Assembly: GCF_003269295.1 (NCBI RefSeq)
Contig: NZ_QLTT01000009.1
Location: forward strand, 124,001-188,000
Origin: Lentzea atacamensis
GTDB taxonomy: Bacteria > Actinomycetota > Actinomycetes > Mycobacteriales > Pseudonocardiaceae
Direction of reading: 5' to 3'
Length of the DNA stretch: 64,000 bases
In this document: piece after piece, positions 20,330-32,206 of the stretch
Position numbering within the stretch: position 1 is the stretch's first letter
How the letters are laid out: each line of letters opens with the position of its first letter
Program-made: the position numbers and the translations under genes
The notes under the pieces: model-generated
What the model saw: only the letters and a program-made list of their open reading frames with translations
The model's database searches: none
Told to the model about the DNA's origin: nothing

Positions 20330-20872
20330 ATGAGAGACGTGATCTATCTGGACCGGATGGAGCAGGCCGAGACCCTGCTCAAGCCGCAGCGCGTGGAGGT
20401 GCTGCGGCAGCTCGCCGCGCCGCGCTCGTGCACCGAGGTCGCCGAGATGCTCGACCAGACGCCGCAACGCGTGCACTACCACGTGAAACAGCTGGTCAAG
20501 GCCGGCCTGGCCACGCAGGTCGCCGAACGCAAGGTGCGCGGCGTCCAGGAAGGCCTCTACCAGGCCGTGGCGCGTTCGTACTGGCTGTCGCCGCGGCTGG
20601 TCGGCCGGATCGGGTCGCGCGACGAGCTGGCACTGGGGCATCTCGTGGACCTCGCCGAGCAGGTGCAGGCGGACGTGGCGGCACTGGACCGCAACGCCGA
20701 GCTGCCGTCCGTGGGCGTGTCCGGCGAGATCAGGGTCCGGCCGGAAGAGCGCCAGCAGTTCCTCGCCGAGCTGCAGACGACGTTGCAGGACCTCTTCACC
20801 CGATACGGCGGCGCGGAAGGGGATGCGTTCCGCATCGCGCTCGCCTGCTACCCCAAAGGAGACAACCGATGA
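20330..20872 (+). CDS. ArsR-type winged-helix regulator
   Basis: The 180-residue protein has an ArsR-like winged helix near residues 12-70: RVEVLRQLAAPRSCTEVAEMLDQTPQRVHYHVKQLVKAGL. No Cys metal site of the ArsR/SmtB kind is seen, so it is probably not a metal sensor. Its TGA overlaps the ATG of the SRPBCC gene by four bases. ArsR-SRPBCC pairs are common in actinobacteria. The start ATG follows a palindrome and a TTGACA box. Confidence 0.87.
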   Translation: MRDVIYLDRMEQAETLLKPQRVEVLRQLAAPRSCTEVAEMLDQTPQRVHYHVKQLVKAGLATQVAERKVRGVQEGLYQAVARSYWLSPRLVGRIGSRDELALGHLVDLAEQVQADVAALDRNAELPSVGVSGEIRVRPEERQQFLAELQTTLQDLFTRYGGAEGDAFRIALACYPKGDNR

Positions 20873-21735
20873 GCACCGGAACCATCCGGGTTCGCACGTC
20901 CGCGCCTGTCGCCAGGATCCACCAGGCGCTCACCACCGCCGACGACCTGCGGGTGTGGCTCGCCGAGCACGCGCACGTGGACCTGGAGGGCGGCGAGTAC
21001 GAGTTCTGGGGGCGCTACACCCCGGACGGCGAACGCGGCCGGCAGAAGCTGCTGGGCCACGACGACACGTCGGTGCGCTTCTCGTGGCAGCTGTACGGCA
21101 CCGAGTACACGGTCGATCTCGGCGTGGAGCAGCGTGACGGCGAGACGCTCATCGCGGTGGCGCAGACGCCGTACCCGTCCTGGGGCCTCGGGGACGAGCA
21201 GGCGGAGATCCTCCAGACGTTCTGGCCGCTGGTGCTGGGCAACCTGGTCGAACACGTCGAGGGCCGGCCGGTGCTGGGGTTCTGCGACTTCACGACGCCA
21301 GAGCAGCGGTTCGAGTTCGACATCGCCGCCACACCGGCGGCCATCATCGACGCGCTGACCGACCCGGACGTGTTCGCGCGGTGGTTCGGGGCACGGATGG
21401 AGATCGAGCCGCACGTCGGCGGCCGGTGGACGATGGGCAGCTTCGAGCAGAACGACCACCCGGCGAAGATCATCGCGCTCGACGAGGGACACTTCGCGCT
21501 CGACTTCCGGGAAGGGATGGTGGCGTCCTGGGAGCTGAAGGGCTCGGAGGGCCGGACGCACCTGACGTTCGTGCAGAGCGGGTTCGACACCGGCAACCCG
21601 CCCTACGGCGCGTGGATGGGCTGGCTCAGCGGTTTCGCGGACCTGCGCCGGATGCTGGAGCTGCCCGGCTGGCGTCCGATGTGGCATTCGTACGACATTC
21701 CCGGTTTGCCCGACGGCATCCTGGTTCTTGAATAA
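20869..21735 (+). CDS. two-domain SRPBCC (AHSA1-like) protein
   Basis: The 288-residue protein begins at the ATG overlapping the arsR stop. It holds two START/AHSA1-like halves. The first runs about residues 5-125 (IRVRTSAPVARIHQALTTADDLRVWLAEHA). The second begins FEFDIAATPAAIIDALTDPDVFARWFGARMEIEPHVGGRW near residue 145. AHSA1-type folds bind hydrophobic ligands. The pairing with an ArsR regulator suggests the protein acts on, or is induced by, a small molecule. A strong hairpin follows the stop by 15 bases. Confidence 0.85.
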   Translation: MSTGTIRVRTSAPVARIHQALTTADDLRVWLAEHAHVDLEGGEYEFWGRYTPDGERGRQKLLGHDDTSVRFSWQLYGTEYTVDLGVEQRDGETLIAVAQTPYPSWGLGDEQAEILQTFWPLVLGNLVEHVEGRPVLGFCDFTTPEQRFEFDIAATPAAIIDALTDPDVFARWFGARMEIEPHVGGRWTMGSFEQNDHPAKIIALDEGHFALDFREGMVASWELKGSEGRTHLTFVQSGFDTGNPPYGAWMGWLSGFADLRRMLELPGWRPMWHSYDIPGLPDGILVLE

Positions 21736-21750
21736 TCAGGCGTGAAACGG

Positions 21751-21783
21751 CGGGTGAGAGCCAGATCATTCGGCTCTCACCCG
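21751..21783 (+). terminator. hairpin terminator after SRPBCC gene
   Basis: CGGGTGAGAGCC at 21751 and GGCTCTCACCCG at 21772 form a perfect 12-bp stem with a 9-base loop, followed by TTT. It ends the arsR-SRPBCC transcript. Confidence 0.75.
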
Positions 21784-21828
21784 TTTGCACGTGGCTTTCG
21801 TCGGCGGCGGATCTATATCGTAAACTTC

Positions 21829-21909
21829 GTGCTCGATTCAGCCCGCATCACCGTTGCCGCGCTCGTGATCGCGTTCTCAGTGACCGCGTCGATCGTCCTC
21901 AGCCACTAG
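21829..21909 (+). CDS. possible 26-residue hydrophobic peptide
   Basis: A GTG at 21829 opens a 26-codon frame with a short polar start (VLDSARI) and a single hydrophobic helix (TVAALVIAFSVTASIVL) ending in SH. The frame stays open upstream to a GTG at 21754 inside the terminator stem. No convincing RBS precedes either start, and its stop overlaps the stop of the DedA-like gene on the other strand. It could be a small membrane protein or chance; low confidence. Confidence 0.2.
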   Translation: MLDSARITVAALVIAFSVTASIVLSH

Positions 21910-22412
21910 AACCAGGCCATCACCATGGCCGGTGAGGCCGCGAGGAAGCTGAACCTCGCGAACCTGCCCACCATGCCGGTCACGACGAACATCACCGTGG
22001 ACATGCCCGCGAGTCCGGCGAGAACGCTCGTCGCCATGAACGGCGGCACCCCGACCAGCGAGCTCACGGCGTGGGTGCCGGCCATCCAGTTCGGGTGCGC
22101 TTTGCACTTCACGTGCACCCAGTCGTACCAGCGGTGCGCGCGCGTGCCCGGCCCGAACCAGCGCCGAAACCGCGACGGCTTGTCGTTCGGCTTGCGGTGG
22201 AAGAACTTCGGCAGGTGGATGTCGCCCCGCGCCGCGTAGAAGTAAACGAGCTTGCCCAGGACCTGGCCGACGGCCACGACCAGGCCGACGATCCAGAAAG
22301 AGATGTCCGGCCAGCGCGTGCACAGTCCCAGAACCCAGGCTTCGATGCTGACGAAGGGGACCACCGCTGAGCCGAGCGCGACCCCGAAGGTGAGGCCAAC
22401 CAAGGCGAGCAC
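21906..22412 (-). CDS. DedA/VTT-like membrane protein
   Basis: The 168-residue protein has about four hydrophobic segments. It starts with VGLTFGVALGSAVVPFVSIEAWVLGL and contains VVAVGQVLGKLVYFYAARG, a basic loop, then GVPPFMATSVLAGLAGMSTVMFVV. The Gly/Pro re-entrant pattern and the G-x-GK-x-x-YF block fit the SNARE-associated/DedA (VTT) group of lipid-handling membrane proteins. It is shorter than classic DedA (about 200). It is followed by no co-directional gene, and the GNAT gene lies just upstream. Confidence 0.75.
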   Translation of the reverse strand: MLALVGLTFGVALGSAVVPFVSIEAWVLGLCTRWPDISFWIVGLVVAVGQVLGKLVYFYAARGDIHLPKFFHRKPNDKPSRFRRWFGPGTRAHRWYDWVHVKCKAHPNWMAGTHAVSSLVGVPPFMATSVLAGLAGMSTVMFVVTGMVGRFARFSFLAASPAMVMAWF

Positions 22413-22433
22413 CTGGCCGAGGCTACACAGGTC

Positions 22434-22976
22434 TCAGTGCTCGAGCCGGACGGTCAGCGGCCCGGACACCCGGACCTCGCGCAGCGGACGCCCGCCTGCG
22501 TCCAACGTGCGTACCGTGCCGTCACCCGTCCAGCCGAGTCGTTCGTAGAAGTTCCGCGACGCCTTGTCCGCCTCCGGCACCCACGCGATCCCCCGCGTCG
22601 CACCCGCTTCCTCCAAGCGCCTGCACGCCTCCGCGACCAGCCGCGTTCCGTGGCCGCGCCTCCCCCAGCGCGGTTCGACGAGAACGCTGAGCAGCGCGGT
22701 CGTCGCCGCGTCCGGTGGCAGCGACCCGTCCGCTTTGGCCACTTCGTCGTCCGGAGCCTTGCTCGCCACGACGAACCCGACGATGAAGTCGCCCTCAGTC
22801 GCTTTGAGCACCGCGTTCTGCTGGACGGCCAACGCCCACGCCTCGTCGGTGTCGAGAGTGTCCAGCACCTCCGGCGGCAGCAGCTGGGCGTAGGCGAGCC
22901 GCCACGTCTCCCGATGGATGCGGACGATCTCCGGAAGATCAGCAGCGGTGGCGGTGTGCACGCCGGCGTCGGCCAT
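22434..22976 (-). CDS. GNAT N-acetyltransferase
   Basis: The 180-residue protein has the GNAT fold: ATAADLPEIVRIHRETW at the N-terminus, acetyl-CoA motif A in LVEPRWGRRGHGTRLVAEACRRLEEAG near residues 97-123, and NFYERLGWTGDG near 146. Substrate unknown. It is divergent from the YcaQ-like glycosylase gene with 70 bases between starts, and 21 bases separate it from the downstream DedA-like gene. Confidence 0.85.
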   Translation of the reverse strand: MADAGVHTATAADLPEIVRIHRETWRLAYAQLLPPEVLDTLDTDEAWALAVQQNAVLKATEGDFIVGFVVASKAPDDEVAKADGSLPPDAATTALLSVLVEPRWGRRGHGTRLVAEACRRLEEAGATRGIAWVPEADKASRNFYERLGWTGDGTVRTLDAGGRPLREVRVSGPLTVRLEH

Positions 22977-23046
22977 AACCGCACCTTATCGACGCCGCGT
23001 CGCAGAATTGTCAGGGGTGCGTGGCAACATCGGCCACGTGCAGAGG

Positions 23047-24255
23047 ATGAGTGCGGACGTGGCCCGCCGAATCGCCCTGGCCGCACAGGGCTTCACCGAC
23101 CCCAGGCCGTCCACGGCCACCCGCAGGCACCTGCAACGGGTGCTCTCGCGCGTGCAGCTGCTGCAGATCGACTCGGTGAACGTGGCCGTGCGCGCGCACT
23201 ACATGCCGCTCTTCTCCCGCCTGGGCGCCTACGAGCCGACGCTGCTGGACGAGGCAGCGTGGACGCACTCGTCGCGCAAACCCCGCATGCTGGTGGAAAC
23301 CTGGGCGCACGAGGCGTCGCTGGTCCCGGTGCTGGACTGGCCGCTGTTCCACTCCGGAGCCAAGAAGCGCGGCTGGTGGCAGAACTACCGGACCATCCTC
23401 GAACGCTCCCCGCAGCTGGTGGACGAGGTCCTCGCCGCCGTGAAGGAGCTCGGCCCCATCGGTGCAGGCGCCCTGGAAAAGGCCCTGATCGGCGACTCCG
23501 GCCGCTCCAAGGGCCCGTGGTGGGACTGGTCCGAGGTCAAGCGGGTGTGCGAGGTCCTCTTCGGCGTCGGCGTCCTGACCACCGGCACCCGCCGCAGCTT
23601 CGAGCGCCTGTACGACCTCACCGAGCGCGTCATCCCGCCGGACGTCCTGGCGCAGAGGTGGACGCCGGAAGAGGGCGCCCGCGAACTGGTCAAGCGCTCC
23701 GCCGTGGCCCTGGGCGTGGCCACCGAGCCCGACCTGCGCGACTACTACCGCCTGGACCCTCGCCGTTGCCAGGCCGCGGTGGCCTCGCTGGTGGAAGACG
23801 GCGTGCTGGAGCCGGTGTCGGTCGACGGCTGGCGCGGCACCGGCTACCGGCACGTCGAGGCGAAGGCGCCGCGGCGCGTGGAGGGCCGCGCGTTGCTGTG
23901 CCCGTTCGACCCGCTGATCTGGGAGCGGGCGCGCACGGAACGAATCTTCGGCTTCCGGTACCGCATCGAGATCTACGTCCCGGAGCCGCGGCGGGTGCAC
24001 GGCTACTACGTGTTCCCGTTCCTGCTGGACGGTCAGCTGGTGGGGCGGGTCGACCTGAAGGCGGACCGGGCGGCAGGCGTGCTGCGGGTGCAGTCGGCGT
24101 TCGCGGAGGAAGGGGTCGAGCGCGGTCGGGTCGCGGCCGAGCTGGCCGCCGAGTTGAGGCACATGGCCGAGTGGCTGGGACTGGAGGACGTTCTGGTGGT
24201 GCAGAAGGGAGATCTCGCCGCAGAACTGGCGGTCGCGGTCGCTCAGCGGGTCTGA
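23047..24255 (+). CDS. YcaQ-like (HTH_42) DNA glycosylase
   Basis: From the ATG at 23047 (MSADVARRIALAAQGF) it has 402 residues; in-frame GTGs at 23038 and 23017 are alternatives. The catalytic QxD motif is seen as LLQIDSVNVAVRAHYMPLFSRLG near residue 34. Tandem winged helices and LCPFDPLIWERARTERIFGF near residue 295 match the AlkX/YcaQ group, which unhooks interstrand crosslinks or cleaves alkylated bases. The final 13 bases overlap the convergent GrpB-family gene. Specificity is not known from sequence. Confidence 0.85.
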   Translation: MSADVARRIALAAQGFTDPRPSTATRRHLQRVLSRVQLLQIDSVNVAVRAHYMPLFSRLGAYEPTLLDEAAWTHSSRKPRMLVETWAHEASLVPVLDWPLFHSGAKKRGWWQNYRTILERSPQLVDEVLAAVKELGPIGAGALEKALIGDSGRSKGPWWDWSEVKRVCEVLFGVGVLTTGTRRSFERLYDLTERVIPPDVLAQRWTPEEGARELVKRSAVALGVATEPDLRDYYRLDPRRCQAAVASLVEDGVLEPVSVDGWRGTGYRHVEAKAPRRVEGRALLCPFDPLIWERARTERIFGFRYRIEIYVPEPRRVHGYYVFPFLLDGQLVGRVDLKADRAAGVLRVQSAFAEEGVERGRVAAELAAELRHMAEWLGLEDVLVVQKGDLAAELAVAVAQRV

Positions 24256-24796
24256 CGGTCAGGATCGGCAAGAACGCTCGCGACGAAGGCTGCTTTGCCC
24301 GCCGTGTACGCCTCACGGTCGTGCCCACTGTGCTGGGCCAACCGTCGCTTCAAGTCCTCATAGGCCTGTACGAGGCGTGCGTCGTTGCGCAGCGCATCAC
24401 GGAACCGGATCTGGTCGGTCCACCTCGCGTGCCCGGCCTCGATGAGGTGCAGGTGCGCCTCGCGCCGCTGCCCTGACGCGTCCGGCTTGACGAAGAAACG
24501 GCGCCACGGCCGGCGATCCAGTTCCGGAGCCACGTACGACCAGCCGTCAGCCACGAGACGTCCGGACGCCTGCGCGACGACGATGTCCAGGTCGGACACC
24601 GAAGCCATCAGGTCCACGATCGGCTTGGCGGCCAAGCCGGGGACCGCCGTCGACCCGATGTGCTCGACACCGTCGACCAGCCAGGGTGCGAGCAGACCGG
24701 CGAGCCTGGCGCACTCCGCTTCCGCACGCGCGATCCACCGCGGGTCGTGCGGACGAACCTCTGCCCGCTCATGAGCCCACGCCGGAGCACCCTCGC

Positions 24797-24800
<4 letters not shown>
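24243..24800 (-). CDS. GrpB (UPF0157) nucleotidyltransferase-fold protein
   Basis: The start is the ATG at 24800, which overlaps the upstream TGA by four bases, giving 185 residues. The family core is EHIGSTAVPGLAAKPIVDLMASV near residue 40, the G-S-T plus D-x-x pattern of the nucleotidyltransferase fold. Also present are HLHLIEAGHARWTDQIRFRDALR and YTAGKAAFV. GrpB proteins are also found joined to dephospho-CoA kinases, but the activity is unproven. It is the last gene of the pnp-pepR-dapB-TPR unit. Confidence 0.85.
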
Positions 24801-27361
<2,561 letters not shown>

Positions 27362-27365
<4 letters not shown>

Positions 27366-29608
27366 TGCGCGGGAGCCGCCTCAGCAGCCTCGGTGGCCTC
27401 TGCGGCCTCCGGGGCGTCAGCCGGCTTGGCGGCGTCGTCGTCGTTCACGACGACGAGGCTGATCTTGCCGCGCTGGTCGATGTCGGCGATCTCGACGCGG
27501 AGCTTGTCGCCGACCTTGACGACGTCCTCCACCTTCGCGATGCGCTTGCCGTTGCCCAGCTTCGAGATGTGGACGAGGCCGTCCTTGCCGGGCAGCAGCG
27601 AGACGAACGCGCCGAACGCCGCGGTCTTCACCACGGTGCCCAGGAAGCGCTCGCCGACCTTCGGCAGCTGCGGGTTCGCGATCGCGTTGATCATGCCGAT
27701 CGCGGCCTCGGCCGACGGGCCGTCCGCCGCACCGACGTAGATCGTGCCGTCGTCCTCGATCGAGATGTCGGCACCGGTCTGCTCGGTGATCGAGTTGATC
27801 ATCTTGCCCTTCGGGCCGATGACCTCGCCGATCTTGTCGGTCGGGATCTTGACCGACGTGACGCGCGGAGCGTAGGCGCTCATCTCGTCCGGGTCGGAGA
27901 TGGCCTCGGCCATGACCTCCAGGATGGTGTAGCGCGCGTCGCGGGCCTGGCCCAGCGCCGCCGCCAGCACCTCGGACGGGATGCCGTCGAGCTTCGTGTC
28001 GAGCTGCAGCGCCGTCACGAACTCCTTGGTGCCCGCCACCTTGAAGTCCATGTCGCCGAACGCGTCCTCGGCACCGAGGATGTCGGTCAGCGCCACGTAC
28101 TCCGTCTTGCCGTCGACCTCGTCGGAGACGAGGCCCATCGCGATGCCGGAGACCGGCGCCTTCAGCGGAACACCGGCGTTGAGCAGCGACAGGGTCGACG
28201 CGCAGACCGAACCCATCGACGTCGAGCCGTTGGAGCCGAGAGCCTCGGACACCTGGCGGATCGCGTACGGGAACTCGTCGCGCTTCGGGAGCACCGGCAT
28301 GAGCGCGCGCTCGGCCAGTGCGCCGTGGCCGATCTCGCGGCGCTTCGGCGAACCCACGCGGCCGGTCTCACCGGTCGAGTAGGGCGGGAAGTTGTAGTGG
28401 TGCAGGTAGCGCTTGTGCGTCTCCGGGGAGAGCGAGTCGATCTGCTGCTCCATGCGCAGCATGTTCAGCGTGGTGACGCCCAGGATCTGGGTCTCACCGC
28501 GCTCGAACAGCGCCGAACCGTGCGTCCTCGGGATCACGGCCACCTCGGCACCCAGGTCGCGGATGTCGGTGAGGCCACGGCCGTCGATGCGGACCTTGTC
28601 GCGCAGGATCCGCTGGCGCACGAGCTTCTTGGTCAGCGAGCGGAATGCGGCGCCGACCTCCTTCTCGCGGCCCTCGAACTGCTCGGCCAGCTTGTCGAGC
28701 GTGGCGGCCTTGATCTCGTCGAGCGTGTTCTCGCGCTCCTGCTTGCCCGCGATGGTCAGCGCCTGGGCCAGCTCGGCCGACGCGGCCTGCTCGACGGCCT
28801 CGTAGGCGTCGGGCTGGTAGGCCGGGTACGTCGGGTACTCACCGGTCTCCTTGGCGGCGACCTGCGCGAGCTGCGCCTGCGCCTCGCAGAGGACCTTGAT
28901 GAACGGCTTGGCGGCCTCGAGACCCGCGGCCACGACCTCCTCGGTGGGGGCGACGGCGCCCTCGCCGATCAGGTCGATCACGTTCTCGGTGGCCTCGGCC
29001 TCGACCATCATGATCGCGACGTCGCCGGAGTCGACCACGCGGCCCGCGACGACCATGTCGAACACGGCCTTCTCGAGCTGCTCGTGCGTCGGGAACGCCA
29101 CCCACTGGCCCTCGATCAGAGCGACGCGGACGCCACCGATCGGGCCGGAGAACGGCAGGCCGGCGAGCTGCGTGGACGCGGACGCGGCGTTGATCGCCAC
29201 CACGTCGTACAGGTCGGCCGGGTTCAGGCTCATCACGGTGATGACGACCTGGATCTCGTTGCGCAGGCCGTCCACGAAGGACGGGCGCAGCGGACGGTCG
29301 ATCAGGCGGCAGGTGAGGATGGCGTCCGTGCTCGGACGGCCCTCACGCCGGAAGAACGAGCCGGGGATGCGACCCGCGGCGTACATGCGCTCCTCGACGT
29401 CCACCGTGAGGGGGAAGAAGTCGAAGTGTTCCTTGGGCTGCTTCGACGCCGTGGTGGCGGAGAGCAGCATCGTGTCGTCGTCCAGATACGCGACCACGCT
29501 TCCGGCGGCCTGACGCGCGAGGCGCCCGGTCTCGAAGCGGATGGTGCGCGAGCCGAACTTGCCGTTGTCGATAACGGCAGTCGCCTCGTGGACCTCGATG
29601 TCCGTCAT
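27362..29608 (-). CDS. pnp: polyribonucleotide nucleotidyltransferase (PNPase)
   Basis: The 748-residue protein has two RNase PH cores. The first is seen as [30 protein letters not shown] and the second as [32 protein letters not shown]. These are followed by a KH domain ([15 protein letters not shown]) near 595 and S1 near 650-720. The Ala/Glu-rich end is common in actinobacteria. PNPase degrades RNA phosphorolytically and adds tails; in actinobacteria it can also act on ppGpp metabolism. A perfect 38-bp palindrome lies between it and rpsO. Confidence 0.96.
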
Positions 29609-29794
29609 TTACTTGTTGCTCCTCGTCTTTTGGACACCGCTACGCGCGTTCTGACGAGGCCGGTCTTCGATCGAAGTCCCCTGGGGCGTTTCCACCAGGG
29701 GGCCACTACCGAGGACCGGCGAAAACTGCTTCGCGCGCTGCGGGCCCTGTTTTGTTCGTCTTTCAACCAGGGGTCTGTATACACCCGGCTGTAC

Positions 29795-29832
29795 GCCGAG
29801 GGGGAGTGACCGGCCGGTCACTCCCCCTCGGC
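29795..29832. terminator. perfect 38-bp palindrome between rpsO and pnp
   Basis: GCCGAGGGGGAGTGACCGG (29795-29813) is followed without a loop by its exact reverse complement (29814-29832), five bases after the rpsO stop. As RNA it forms a very stable hairpin with no U-tract. It may work as a terminator or attenuator, or as an RNase III-type processing site as known for rpsO-pnp intergenic hairpins in other bacteria. A second, smaller stem (CCCCTGG/CCAGGGG, 29678-29701) lies closer to pnp. Confidence 0.7.
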
Positions 29833-29837
29833 AAGTA

Positions 29838-30107
29838 TCACCTGCGCAGACCGAGGCGCTGGATCAGCGCGCGGTAGCGGTTGATGTCCACCTTGGTCAG
29901 GTAGTTCAGCAGACGGCGGCGACGGCCGACCATCAGCAGAAGACCACGGCGGGAGTGGTGGTCGTGCTTGTGCTGCTTCAGGTGCTCCGTGAGGTCGGCG
30001 ATGCGCTTGCTCAGCAGGGCGACCTGGGCCTCGGTGGAGCCGGTGTCGCTGTCGTGCAGACCGTACTCGCCGAGGATGGACTTCTTCTGCTCCGTGGACA
30101 GTGCCAC
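29838..30107 (-). CDS. rpsO: 30S ribosomal protein S15
   Basis: The 89-residue protein is full length and has the S15 signature [37 protein letters not shown], followed by RRRLLNYL. It binds 16S rRNA in the platform. The start is GTG, with RBS AGGAG upstream. It precedes pnp as in most bacteria. Confidence 0.97.
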   Translation of the reverse strand: MALSTEQKKSILGEYGLHDSDTGSTEAQVALLSKRIADLTEHLKQHKHDHHSRRGLLLMVGRRRRLLNYLTKVDINRYRALIQRLGLRR

Positions 30108-30234
30108 TAGGTACTTCTCCTACATGTTCAGGTCCGTGCGGCCCCACGCCCGCCGAATTGCTGGCCGGGGTAGCCGGTACTGGCCGCCACGGACCGCAGC
30201 CAGACCCAACTGGGAAGGTTATCAGGCACGGTGC

Positions 30235-30681
30235 TCAGCGGCGCGCTGACGTGCGCAAGCCCACCCGTGCGACGGGCGTGTAGACACCATCGGCGCTGCT
30301 CACGAGCACTGCTTCTGACGGCTGCCACGGGCTGCTCAGGAACGCCGGCATCGGCTGCCCCCGGTACCCGTACGCCACTGTCAGGTGCGCCTGCCAATTG
30401 TCGTTCGCGCCCGCCGCCCTTGCCAACCGATTTAACTCGCCGTCCACTCCCGCCCACAGGATCCTGCCGCGGAAGTCGCCGAAGTCCTTCAGCCGCAGCT
30501 GCGGCACCTCGTGACCCTCAAGTGCCCGGAAACGTTCCTCATCCGCGGTCTCGCCGTGGAAGCAGAGCGTGATGTGCCACTTCTCCGGCTTCGTCCACTC
30601 CAGGCCGTGCGTGCGGTCGAGCACCGCTTCGAGCTCCGCGACCACGTGCCGCGGCGGGAAGAGCGCGGTGAAGAACTTCAC
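30235..30681 (-). CDS. thpR: RNA 2',3'-cyclic phosphodiesterase (2H family)
   Basis: The 148-residue protein has the two HxT/S motifs of 2H phosphoesterases: KWHITLCFHG near residue 36 and WQAHLTVAYG near 98, with the family opening MKFFTALFPP. It is a little shorter than E. coli ThpR (about 176). Its ATG overlaps the stop of the HTH regulator gene by four bases. Confidence 0.85.
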   Translation of the reverse strand: MKFFTALFPPRHVVAELEAVLDRTHGLEWTKPEKWHITLCFHGETADEERFRALEGHEVPQLRLKDFGDFRGRILWAGVDGELNRLARAAGANDNWQAHLTVAYGYRGQPMPAFLSSPWQPSEAVLVSSADGVYTPVARVGLRTSARR

Positions 30682-31154
30682 CTGGCGGCGCGGACGGCCC
30701 TGCGGAACAGTTCGGCGATCGCCGGGAAGTCCGCGGACAGCAGGTCCGCGGCCTGCTGGAGCTCGGTGCGGTCGGCGACCCTGCGCAGCACCGGGTACGC
30801 GACGCTCTCGTCACCGTTGACCGGCAGCGAGTCGCGGGACACGGTCGGCTTGGACTCGCGCACGTCGTCGAGCGCCCGCTGCAACGCCTCCGGCGCCCCG
30901 GTCGCCACGTCCGGCGTGAGGATCTTGCGCTCGAGCATGATCAGCCGCGCCAGCACGGCGGGGTTGCCGATCTTGGCGCGGCGGCCGCTCATCACCTGGC
31001 TGAGCATCGGCGCGCTGATCCCCAGCACGTCCGCGAGCTGGGCCTGCGACACGTTGAAGGCGACGACCAACCGGCGCACGCGGTCACCCAGAGGCTCCCC
31101 GTACCACTCCCTCTGCAGGGCGAGGTTGCGCTGAACGATCTTGTGGTCCTCCAC
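30678..31154 (-). CDS. helix-turn-helix regulator
   Basis: Start GTG 31154 is chosen because of the RBS GGGAGAGG five bases upstream, giving 158 residues; an ATG at 31190 is the alternative. Residues 22-58 form an HTH-like core, VRRLVVAFNVSQAQLADVLGISAPMLSQVMSGRRAKIGNP, of the XRE kind. The rest is helical. Similar proteins sit near ribF in many actinobacteria. The target is unknown. It is coupled to thpR. Confidence 0.8.
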   Translation of the reverse strand: MEDHKIVQRNLALQREWYGEPLGDRVRRLVVAFNVSQAQLADVLGISAPMLSQVMSGRRAKIGNPAVLARLIMLERKILTPDVATGAPEALQRALDDVRESKPTVSRDSLPVNGDESVAYPVLRRVADRTELQQAADLLSADFPAIAELFRRAVRAAR

Positions 31155-31238
31155 CTTGGCCTCTCCCGTAGCCCGCACTCCGACCCGCATCCTGCCAGCC
31201 TGCGGACGCCCCCACGGCCGCTTCGCCCAATCTGACGG

Positions 31239-32171
31239 TCACGACTCAGTCAGCAGTTCCCTCGTTCGGTCTACATCGCGATGCATTTGTTCGAGAAGCG
31301 CCTCGACCGAGTCGAACTTCACCATCTCGCGCAGACGGTCGACGAAGTCCACCGCGACCCGCTGCCCGTAGTAGTCCTCGTCCACGTCCAGCACGAACGC
31401 CTCGACCCGGCGTTCCCGGCCGGAGAACGTCGGGTTCGTCCCCACGCTCACCGCGGCCTTGAGCTTCTTGCCCTTCGAATCGGTGAACCAGCAGGCGTAA
31501 ATGCCGTCGGCGGGAACAGCCGCGAACTTGGGCGTCGAGAGGTTGGCGGTCGGGAAGCCCAGATCCTTCCCGCGCCCATCTCCTCTGACGACGATCCCTT
31601 CGAGCCGGTGCGGCCGGCCCAGCGCCTCGGCCGCCGCCTTGACGTCCCCGGCGTCGATGCACGCCCGGACGTAGGTCGACGAGTAGGTCACCTCGTCAGC
31701 GGACACCAGATCAGCCCCCTCGGTCACGAATCCGAACCGCTGCCCGAGCCTGCGCAGCAACGCGACGTTACCCGCCGCCTTGTGCCCGAAGGTGAAGTTC
31801 TCCCCCACCACGACAGCCGCCGCGTGCAGCTTCTCGACCAGCACCTCGTGCACGAACTCGTCCGCGGGCATCCGGGACGTCTCCAGGCTGAACGGCACCA
31901 CCACGAAGTGGTCGACGCCCAGCTCCTCGACCAGCTCCGCCCTGCGCCGCAGCGTGGTGAGCTGCGCGGGATGGCTGCCGGGCCGGACCACTTCGGAGGG
32001 ATGCGGGTCGAAGGTCATCAGCACGCTCGGCAGCCCGCGCTGCTCCGCGAGGGCCACCGCCCGCCCGATGAGGGCCTGGTGGCCTTTGTGGACACCGTCG
32101 AACACGCCAATCGTCACGACGCAGCGGCCCCAGCCGCCGGGAAGGTGATCTAGTCCGCGCCAGCGTTGCAC
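31239..32171 (-). CDS. ribF: bifunctional riboflavin kinase/FAD synthetase
   Basis: From the GTG at 32171 (VQRWRGLDHLPGGWG) it has 310 residues. The FAD synthetase domain has TIGVFDGVHKGHQALI and TFDPHPSEVVRPG. The riboflavin kinase domain follows from about residue 180 (GKDLGFPTANLS, CWFTDSKGKKLKAAVSVGTNPTF, RLREMVKFDSVEALLEQM). It makes FMN and FAD, needed for ThyX nearby. It ends 48 bases before the HTH frame. Confidence 0.94.
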   Translation of the reverse strand: MQRWRGLDHLPGGWGRCVVTIGVFDGVHKGHQALIGRAVALAEQRGLPSVLMTFDPHPSEVVRPGSHPAQLTTLRRRAELVEELGVDHFVVVPFSLETSRMPADEFVHEVLVEKLHAAAVVVGENFTFGHKAAGNVALLRRLGQRFGFVTEGADLVSADEVTYSSTYVRACIDAGDVKAAAEALGRPHRLEGIVVRGDGRGKDLGFPTANLSTPKFAAVPADGIYACWFTDSKGKKLKAAVSVGTNPTFSGRERRVEAFVLDVDEDYYGQRVAVDFVDRLREMVKFDSVEALLEQMHRDVDRTRELLTES

Positions 32172-32206
32172 GGTGATCAGCCTACGTCGCGGCACGACTC
32201 GTGGCG

